Assembly (NCBI GenBank): GCA_002371315.1
Contig: DFHL01000066.1
Coordinates: 1 to 22,794, forward strand
DNA: 22,794 nucleotides
Reading direction: 5' to 3'
Origin: Bacteroidales bacterium UBA3724
GTDB lineage: Bacteria; Bacteroidota; Bacteroidia; Bacteroidales; P3
Positions within the stretch are counted from its first letter, which is position 1; every line of letters begins with the position of its first letter. Of this stretch, positions 5,540 through 11,110 are shown piece after piece. The notes under the pieces are model-generated. The model ran no database searches. It saw nothing but the letters and a program-made list of their open reading frames with translations, and had not been told where the DNA came from. Position numbers and translations under genes: made by a program.

Positions 5540-5731
5540 ATACAAAACGAAAGCGTGGTGCTGTTACACCATTCTTGTATGGAGGTCCTAGGAATTACCT
5601 TGTGCTTGAAAGATGCAATAAGCCCACGCTATACGCGAAAGCCATCACACACGTTCTGTAGCACTGTGGAATTTCCTAGGTTCCCATACACAGAACAAGC
5701 GTAAACGCTTCGTTGATTTCCTTCCGAAATC
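5540..5731 (-). ncRNA. Rod-like structured ncRNA candidate (possibly 6S-like)
   Basis: The 375 bases between 5480 and 5856 hold no convincing gene on either strand. On the minus strand, downstream of a TAATTTTG -7 box, the sequence can fold into a long rod: arms 5660-5695 and 5572-5606 pair through GTATGG/CCATAC, CCTAGGAA/TTCCTAGG (eight perfect pairs) and AGCAC/GTGCT with small internal loops, leaving an apical part of about 53 bases. A perfect AAGCG/CGCTT hairpin precedes it (5697-5710), and TGGTG/CACCA (5556-5571) followed by a T-rich tract could end the transcript. Length near 190 bases and a rod with internal loops recall 6S RNA, but I cannot match a named Rfam motif. It could instead be a long leader of the three-gene operon. 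Confidence 0.45.
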
Positions 5732-5736
5732 GGCTG

Positions 5737-5744
5737 CAAAATTA
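5737..5744 (-). promoter_or_regulatory. -7 box for the minus-strand ncRNA/operon
   Basis: TAATTTTG on the minus strand fits the Bacteroidetes -7 consensus TAnnTTTG. No good -33 TTTG is seen at the right distance. It is part of an inverted repeat (CTGCAAAATTACA 5734-5746) facing the promoter of the Fic gene. Confidence 0.55.
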
Positions 5745-5797
5745 CACAAATATTTTCATATACAGAAATCTTTTTCGTTTATGTCGGAAAAAGTTTG

Positions 5798-5805
5798 TAA
5801 TTTTG
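5798..5805 (+). promoter_or_regulatory. -7 box of the Fic-peroxiredoxin-nitroreductase operon
   Basis: TAATTTTG matches TAnnTTTG; the -33 region (near 5774-5780) is weak. Transcription would start near 5812, about 44 bases before ATG 5856. TGTAATTTTGCAG here is the mirror of the minus-strand promoter at 5734-5746, so the two divergent promoters form a 13-bp inverted repeat about 50 bp apart. Confidence 0.6.
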
Positions 5806-5855
5806 CAGCGTGTAAACCGCAGAATTTGCGGCTTATTAACCGCACAACAATTTGA

Positions 5856-6956
5856 ATGATGCAAAAATATATCTACCATTCAACTAATTGGCCGACCTTC
5901 ATTTGGGACAAAAACCTTATTATGGAGCGGCAGTCTGCCATCAACAAGATGGCTGGCCATCTCTTTGGCCGTCTGCACGACATAGGTCTCGACGCTCAGT
6001 TGCAGACTATGACGCAGATGGTGACCGACAACGTGGTGGATTCGTACTCGATAGAGGGCATTGCCCTTGATGTGGCGCAGGTGCGCTCGTCGGTGGCAAG
6101 ACGGCTTGGTGTGGAGCAAATGGTGCAGACTGAGCCGTCGCATTATATCGACGGCATCGTTGAAATGATGCTCGACGCCACCACCAACTACCTTACACCC
6201 CTTACCGAAGACCGCCTCTTCGGGTGGCACTCGGCACTTTTCCCCAACACCCGAAGTGGCATACAAGGCATCGACGTTGGGCGCTACCGCCAGCGTGGAA
6301 TGGATGTGGTGTCGGGGATGCTGGGACGCGAGAAAGTCCACTATCACGCACCGGAGCCGGACGCTGTGCCAGCTATGATGCACCAATTCCTCAACTGGTT
6401 CAACGGTAACACTACAAAAGACTACATCCGCTCAGCCGTCGCACATCTCCACTTCGTGAGCATCCACCCATTCGACGACGGCAACGGCCGCATCGCCCGC
6501 GCCATATCGGATATGGCCCTGTCGCAAGCCGACAATAGCCCGATGCGCTATTTTAGTATGTCGACCCAGGTGAACCGCGAGAAGAAACGCTACAACTCCA
6601 TCTTGGAACATACGCAACGTAGCGACGGCGACATCACGGAGTGGATCGACTGGTATCTCGGCTGTATGGGTCGTGCAATTGAAAGTGCCGAGAAAAGCCT
6701 ATCGCTAATCCTCCGCAAATCCATTTTCTGGCAGAACCACACATCGGATTCTTTCAGCCCACGTCAGCATACGGTACTTAACATCTACCTGGACGGCTAC
6801 GACGGCAAGTTGACCGTAAAGAACTATGCCAAACTGGCTGAAGTGTCAACCGATACTGCCATCCGCGACATTCACGAACTTGCCGCCCGCGGCATCGTGA
6901 AAGCGAAGGAGGGTATGATGCGGAATGTGGAATACGAAATAATAATTAACAAATAA
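5856..6956 (+). CDS. Fic-family AMP-transferase with N-terminal inhibitory helix and C-terminal winged helix
   Basis: The 366-aa product has a DUF4172-like N terminus (YIYHSTNWPTFIWD, 5-18), the inhibitory-helix motif Ser63-x3-Glu67-Gly68 of a class II Fic protein, the core Fic motif HPFDDGNGRIAR (204-215) with catalytic His204 and all expected Asp, Asn and Arg residues, and a C-terminal winged-helix-like domain (about 301-360: a helix-turn-helix with TDTAIRDIHEL). Such enzymes transfer AMP from ATP to a hydroxyl side chain of a target protein. The inhibitory Glu keeps activity low until displaced. The target is unknown. The gene is six bases before the peroxiredoxin gene and follows its own promoter, so the winged helix may regulate the operon. 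A second ATG directly follows the first. Confidence 0.93.
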   Translation: MMQKYIYHSTNWPTFIWDKNLIMERQSAINKMAGHLFGRLHDIGLDAQLQTMTQMVTDNVVDSYSIEGIALDVAQVRSSVARRLGVEQMVQTEPSHYIDGIVEMMLDATTNYLTPLTEDRLFGWHSALFPNTRSGIQGIDVGRYRQRGMDVVSGMLGREKVHYHAPEPDAVPAMMHQFLNWFNGNTTKDYIRSAVAHLHFVSIHPFDDGNGRIARAISDMALSQADNSPMRYFSMSTQVNREKKRYNSILEHTQRSDGDITEWIDWYLGCMGRAIESAEKSLSLILRKSIFWQNHTSDSFSPRQHTVLNIYLDGYDGKLTVKNYAKLAEVSTDTAIRDIHELAARGIVKAKEGMMRNVEYEIIINK

Positions 6957-6962
6957 AGTAAT

Positions 6963-7409
6963 ATGCTACAGATTGGAACCAAGGCGCCGATGTTTGAAGG
7001 CGCGGACGAGAACGGAAACATCGTTAAACTGAGCGACTTCAGCGGCAAGAAGTTGGTGCTCTACTTCTACCCCAAGGACAGTACGCCAGGCTGCACCAGC
7101 GAGGCCTGCGACCTGCGCGACAACTACCACCGTTTCCTGGCCCAGGGCTACGAGGTGCTGGGTGTGAGTCGGGACAGCGCCGTGAGCCACCAGCGTTTTA
7201 TAGCCAAATATGAGCTGCCTTTCCACCTTATCAGCGACCCCGAACACAAAATACTGGAGGCCTACGAAGCTTGGGGCGAAAAGAAGAACTACGGCAAGGT
7301 GACGATGGGCACGCTGCGCACCACCTACGTCATCGACGAGCAGGGCACCATCATTGACGCCATCGGCAAGGTAAACACCAAGGAACACACCAAACAGATA
7401 TTGAAATGA
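6963..7409 (+). CDS. bcp: Bcp-type thiol peroxiredoxin
   Basis: The 148-aa product is a bacterioferritin comigratory protein (PrxQ) type peroxiredoxin: thioredoxin fold with YFYPKDSTPGCTSEAC, peroxidatic Cys44 and resolving Cys49 five residues later, the atypical 2-Cys arrangement typical of Bcp. TLRTTYVID supplies the conserved active-site Arg. It reduces hydrogen peroxide and organic hydroperoxides in the cytoplasm with thioredoxin as donor. Length is normal for the family. It starts six bases after the Fic stop and its stop overlaps the nitroreductase start (ATGA), so the three genes are probably one transcript. Confidence 0.94.
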   Translation: MLQIGTKAPMFEGADENGNIVKLSDFSGKKLVLYFYPKDSTPGCTSEACDLRDNYHRFLAQGYEVLGVSRDSAVSHQRFIAKYELPFHLISDPEHKILEAYEAWGEKKNYGKVTMGTLRTTYVIDEQGTIIDAIGKVNTKEHTKQILK

Positions 7410-8083
7410 CACTGCAGGAAGCCATCGTCGCACGCCACAGCGTGCGTCAGTACAAACAACAACCTATCGAGGCCGGAAAGGTCGAACAGCTGCGTGCCGC
7501 CATAGATGAGGCCAACCGTACGGCGGGTCTGCATCTGCAGCTGGTGACCGACGAACCGGAGGCCTTCGCCCACGGCCTGGCCAAGTACGGCAAGTTCAGT
7601 GGCATCAGCAACTACATCGCCCTTGTCTGCCGAAAGGGGCAGGACGAACAGCTGGGCTATTATGGCGAGCGCATTGTGCTGCTGGCGCAGACGTTAGGAC
7701 TGAACAGCTGCTGGGTTGGCCTGACATTCAGCAAGCAGCCGGGCCACTACACTATCGGCGCCGACGAGCAGCTGCACGGCGTCATCGCCCTCGGCTATGG
7801 GCAGACGCAGGGTGTGCAGCACCCCGTAAAACCCATCGAAAAGTTTTACAAGGCACCTTCGGCCAGCATTCCCGAGTGGTTCAAAAAAGGTGTTGAAGCC
7901 GCAGTGCTGGCTCCGACGGCAATGAATATGCAGAAGTTCGAGTTTGAGCTGCTGCCCGACGGCCGTGTGGCGGCACGCACGCGCTTCACGCTTATGGGCT
8001 CATACCTGAAGCTGGTCCTCGGCATCGTCAAGTGCCACTTCGAGCTCGGCGCTGGCAAGGAAAACTTCCGTTGGGCCAAGTAG
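7406..8083 (+). CDS. Nitroreductase-family flavoprotein (TM1586-like)
   Basis: The 225-aa product starts with the nitroreductase signature AIVARHSVRQYKQQPI, binds FMN by family inference, and carries the second half typical of the TM1586-like subgroup (PF14512): LAQTLGLNSCWVGLTF, then a second EAAVLAPTAMNMQKFEFE block. Probable role is NAD(P)H-dependent reduction of nitro compounds or quinones; the natural substrate is unknown. Translation is probably coupled to the peroxiredoxin by the ATGA overlap at 7406-7409, suggesting a joint redox-stress role. It ends three bases before the stop of the convergent gene at 8087, with no terminator in between. Confidence 0.9.
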   Translation: MTLQEAIVARHSVRQYKQQPIEAGKVEQLRAAIDEANRTAGLHLQLVTDEPEAFAHGLAKYGKFSGISNYIALVCRKGQDEQLGYYGERIVLLAQTLGLNSCWVGLTFSKQPGHYTIGADEQLHGVIALGYGQTQGVQHPVKPIEKFYKAPSASIPEWFKKGVEAAVLAPTAMNMQKFEFELLPDGRVAARTRFTLMGSYLKLVLGIVKCHFELGAGKENFRWAK

Positions 8084-8086
8084 TGC

Positions 8087-8560
8087 CTATTCCACCAGTT
8101 TGAAGCGCATACGCCAAGTGTGCGCTTCATCGTTGTAGTCGTGGCTGATAATCTTGAATGTCCCGATTTCTGAGGTGTTCTGCACGTGGGTTCCCACGCA
8201 GGCGCAGAGGTCGTAGTCGCCAATGCGCACCAGACGCAGGGTCTCGCTGGCGTCGTCGGGCAGTTTGCCAAGATCCACTTCGGGCGGTACCTCGTCGCGA
8301 CGCACAAATTCGTATGTGACGGGCAATCCCTGCGCAATAACGTCGTTGACGCGCCGTTCCAGCTCCTGCACCTGCTCTTCCGTCGGACAGGCGTCGAGGA
8401 TGTAGTCGCATTTGCTTTTCTTGCGCTCGATGTGGGCGTTGCGCGACCGCGGACAGCCGAACATACGTACCATCGTCTGGTTTAAAATATGCTCCGCCGT
8501 ATGCATCGGCGGGTATTCCTGTTTGTTGTGTTCGTTGAGGATGGGTGAATCTGTGGACAT
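8087..8560 (-). CDS. Stand-alone alanyl-tRNA-editing-domain-like protein
   Basis: The 157-aa product carries the zinc-binding motifs of the threonyl/alanyl-tRNA synthetase second additional domain (PF07973): His20-x3-His24 (MHTAEHIL) and Cys122-x3-His126 (CVGTH). AlaX-type editing proteins use these four ligands to hydrolyse mischarged tRNA(Ala), usually Ser- or Gly-tRNA. It is short for AlaX and lacks the N-terminal beta-barrel-like domain found in longer forms, so it is close to a bare catalytic module. The start at 8560 is preferred, since the family usually has several residues before the PPMHTAEH motif. It lies 17 bases after hflX on the same strand, consistent with one transcript. Specificity is not determinable here. 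Confidence 0.83.
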   Translation of the reverse strand: MSTDSPILNEHNKQEYPPMHTAEHILNQTMVRMFGCPRSRNAHIERKKSKCDYILDACPTEEQVQELERRVNDVIAQGLPVTYEFVRRDEVPPEVDLGKLPDDASETLRLVRIGDYDLCACVGTHVQNTSEIGTFKIISHDYNDEAHTWRMRFKLVE

Positions 8561-8577
8561 ATTTGGAATAATTTATT

Positions 8578-9867
8578 TTAATAGAGGAAGTTATTGTATG
8601 GGTAGCGGATGGCGTGGATGCGACGTATCTCGTCGTACATCATCCGGCGCAGGGCTTCTATGTTCTGGCGTTCTACAGCGGAAATGAACACCGTCAGTCG
8701 TCCGCTTTCTTTCGACAGCCAGCTGTTTTCGAGCATCTGCAGCGTCCAGTTGGCCTTGGTCATCGGCGTCAGGTCGTCGGGGTCTTTCTCGACGTAGCGG
8801 TAGGAGTCGATTTTATTGAAAACCATAATTGTAGGCTTGTCGGCTGCGCCGATTTCGTCGAGGGTTTTGTTGACCGATTCGATCTGCTGCTCGTAGTCGG
8901 GATGCGAAATGTCGACAACGTGCATCAGCAGGTCGGCCTCGCAGACCTCGTCGAGGGTCGATTTGAACGATTCGACCAGTCCGTGGGGCAGCTTGCGAAT
9001 GAATCCCACGGTGTCGGTCAGCAGGAAAGGCAGGTTGTCGACCACCACCTTGCGAACTGTTGTGTCGAGGGTGGCAAAGAGTTTGTTTTCGGCAAAGACG
9101 TCGGACTTCGAAAGCAGGTTCATAAGTGTCGACTTGCCGACGTTGGTGTAGCCCACAAGTGCCACGCGTACAAGGCTTTCGCGGTTCTTGCGCTGCTGTA
9201 CTTTCTGCTTGTCGATGTCTTTGAGGCGTTCTTTGAGCAGCGTGATTTTCTCGGTGATGAGGCGTCGGTCGGTCTCTATCTGGCTTTCGCCGGGGCCGCG
9301 CATACCGATGCCGCCGCGTTGTCGCTCCAAGTGGGTCCACATTCGCGTCAGGCGTGGCAGCATATACTGCAGCTGTGCCAGTTCGACCTGCGTCTTGGCA
9401 ATCGAAGTGCGTGCGCGCTTTGCAAAGATGTCGAGTATCAGCGTTGTGCGGTCCAGTATGCGGCAGTCGAAGGCCTTCTCGAGGTTGCGCAGCTGGGCCG
9501 GCGACAGCTCGTCGTCGAAGACGACGAAGTCGGCATCCTGCGCGTTCTTGTATTCCACCACCTCCTCCAGTTTGCCGCTGCCTATGTAGGTGCGGCTGTC
9601 GGGGCGATCCAGCTTCTGAATCACCGTCTTGACGGGTATGCCGCCTGCCGTTTCGAGCAGGAAAGCCAGCTCCTTGAGGCATTCTTCGGTGCGTTCCATC
9701 GTCGTTTTCGAGTCGCACACCGATACCAGTATGGCACGTTCCGGCTCGATGTCGGTCGAGAAGGTGTTGCGCTCCTGAGGTGACGGCCGGCGCTGGTTTT
9801 CACTTTCCCAGATGCCTGTCTCGCCTTTGAATTTGCCTTTATTCGTCTTCCAGCTCGTTTTTTTCAT
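8578..9867 (-). CDS. hflX: Ribosome-associated GTPase HflX
   Basis: The 429-aa product has the HflX N-terminal domain (RTYIGSGKLEEV around 92-103, then VVFDDELSPAQLRNLE), the glycine-rich linker GMRGPGESQIETDRR (188-202), and a canonical GTPase domain: G1 GYTNVGKST 239-247, G3 DTVGF 285-289, G4 NKID 351-354 and a SAV G5 near the end. HflX splits stalled or heat-stressed 70S ribosomes. Its first 29 bases overlap the end of the glycosyltransferase gene in another frame, so translation may be coupled; the first 40 residues are poorly conserved and a later non-ATG start is possible. The C-terminal extension seen in E. coli HflX is short or absent. Confidence 0.96.
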   Translation of the reverse strand: MKKTSWKTNKGKFKGETGIWESENQRRPSPQERNTFSTDIEPERAILVSVCDSKTTMERTEECLKELAFLLETAGGIPVKTVIQKLDRPDSRTYIGSGKLEEVVEYKNAQDADFVVFDDELSPAQLRNLEKAFDCRILDRTTLILDIFAKRARTSIAKTQVELAQLQYMLPRLTRMWTHLERQRGGIGMRGPGESQIETDRRLITEKITLLKERLKDIDKQKVQQRKNRESLVRVALVGYTNVGKSTLMNLLSKSDVFAENKLFATLDTTVRKVVVDNLPFLLTDTVGFIRKLPHGLVESFKSTLDEVCEADLLMHVVDISHPDYEQQIESVNKTLDEIGAADKPTIMVFNKIDSYRYVEKDPDDLTPMTKANWTLQMLENSWLSKESGRLTVFISAVERQNIEALRRMMYDEIRRIHAIRYPYNNFLY

Positions 9868-11047
9868 TGTCGGAATGTGTTTCTATTGCTTCGTTTAGCA
9901 CACGCTCAAGGTCGGCACAGGCAGCCTGCCACGAGAAGTTTTCGGTGACAAAATGGAAAGCGTTGTCACTCAGCGTCGATGCAAACGCCTGGTCGTCGAG
10001 CAGGCGGATGATGGCTGCTGCCAGCTGGCCAGCGTCGCGGCCCAGCAGCACCTGCTCGCCGTCGGTGGCTCCAAGCGATGCGTTGGCCAGCGGCGTGGTG
10101 ATGCAGGGAATGCGCATCGACATTGCTTCAAGCAGCTTGTTCTGCAGTCCCGAACCGATGCGCATAGGCGCCACAAACACCTTCGACTGAGCGTAATAGG
10201 GACGTATGTCGTCGACCGAGCCGGTGATTTTTACGCGCTCCGATGCCAGCTGGCGCACCGCCGCCGACGGTGTGGCACCGGCAATGACGACCTTTGCCTT
10301 CGGATGGGTGCGCCACACAATGGGCATTATCTCCTTCACCAGGTAGCAGGCGGCATCGATGTTGGGCTTGTATTGCATATTGCCGCAAAAGACGACATCG
10401 TGCCGCTTTTCGGCATCGGCAGGGTGGAAGTAGTCGAAATCCACGCCGTTGCGCACTATTTCGATTGCCGTATTACGGTTTTGCGGTATCGCGTCGCGGT
10501 CGGTTTCTGAAATGACAGTCAGCCGGTCGAAGATGGTGCAGGCGTTGTACTCGGCCGAGCGCAGCATCTTGAACTCGAAATGGTGGAAGAAGTAGCGCAA
10601 TCCCTTGTGGTTCATCATTCGCCGCTCCTGGTTCATCGACAGCGCGTCCTGAAAATCGAGCACCTTGGGACGGCTGCTGTGGGCCGCATATTTCATCGTG
10701 CGGACCATCTGGGCATAGACGACGTCGGGCTGCACTTTGGCCTCGAATTCGCGGCACAGGCGTTGCGCCTTGCGGCTGTCCCAGTAGCCTATCTGCAGCG
10801 AGCGTATTCCGAAGAAGTTGCGCACCACCCGAAAGGCACCGTAGAAACTGGAAATCCGTGCAATGCAGATTTCGCGGCAGTATTTGCGCAACTCGCTCAC
10901 AGCGCTCTCGTCAACGTTGCTGTGCGACAGGGCAAAAAGGTAGACCTCGTTTCTGGCAGCAAGGTTTTTTATCTGGTGGTATGCCCGCAGCTTGTCGCCC
11001 TTTTCGAGAGGGTAGGGGAAGCGTGGCAGGATGACTAATATCTTCAT
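9839..11047 (-). CDS. GT4-family glycosyltransferase
   Basis: The 402-aa product is a GT-B-fold group 1 glycosyltransferase: N-terminal Rossmann half opening with MKILVILPRFPYPLEKGDKLR, a mid-protein RNGVDFDYFHP linker, and the C-terminal half with VVFCGNMQYKPNIDA, ITGSVDDIRPYYAQSKVFVAP and GSGLQNKLLEAM, where the Glu before AM is the usual nucleotide-sugar ligand. It resembles the sugar transferases that act with PEP-CTERM or Stp1-type systems, but no such genes are adjacent. Probable role is adding a sugar to a cell-surface glycan on the cytoplasmic face; donor and acceptor are unknown. A short tandem array directly precedes its start, and its end overlaps hflX by 29 bases. Confidence 0.88.
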   Translation of the reverse strand: MKILVILPRFPYPLEKGDKLRAYHQIKNLAARNEVYLFALSHSNVDESAVSELRKYCREICIARISSFYGAFRVVRNFFGIRSLQIGYWDSRKAQRLCREFEAKVQPDVVYAQMVRTMKYAAHSSRPKVLDFQDALSMNQERRMMNHKGLRYFFHHFEFKMLRSAEYNACTIFDRLTVISETDRDAIPQNRNTAIEIVRNGVDFDYFHPADAEKRHDVVFCGNMQYKPNIDAACYLVKEIMPIVWRTHPKAKVVIAGATPSAAVRQLASERVKITGSVDDIRPYYAQSKVFVAPMRIGSGLQNKLLEAMSMRIPCITTPLANASLGATDGEQVLLGRDAGQLAAAIIRLLDDQAFASTLSDNAFHFVTENFSWQAACADLERVLNEAIETHSDNEKNELEDE

Positions 11048-11048
11048 T

Positions 11049-11086
11049 GTTAATGGTTAATGCGTTAATTTGTTAATTTGTTAGTG
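11049..11086. repeat. GTTAATn tandem array in the leader of the glycosyltransferase gene
   Basis: Five units with core GTTAAT (last one GTTAGT) lie head to tail at 11049, 11056, 11064, 11072 and 11080, giving periods of 7, 8, 8 and 8 bp. On the minus strand this reads as ATTAAC repeats ending two bases before the start codon. Copy-number change could alter leader length and translation; that is inference. Confidence 0.7.
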
Positions 11087-11110
11087 CTGACGCAGTTCTC
11101 CGTTCTCCGC

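Noticed and set aside
5540..5731. RNase P RNA, tmRNA or SRP RNA
   Set aside because: The hallmark sequences are missing: no tmRNA tRNA-like 3' end, no SRP GGAAGGAAGCA apex, and the stretch is too short for RNase P RNA.
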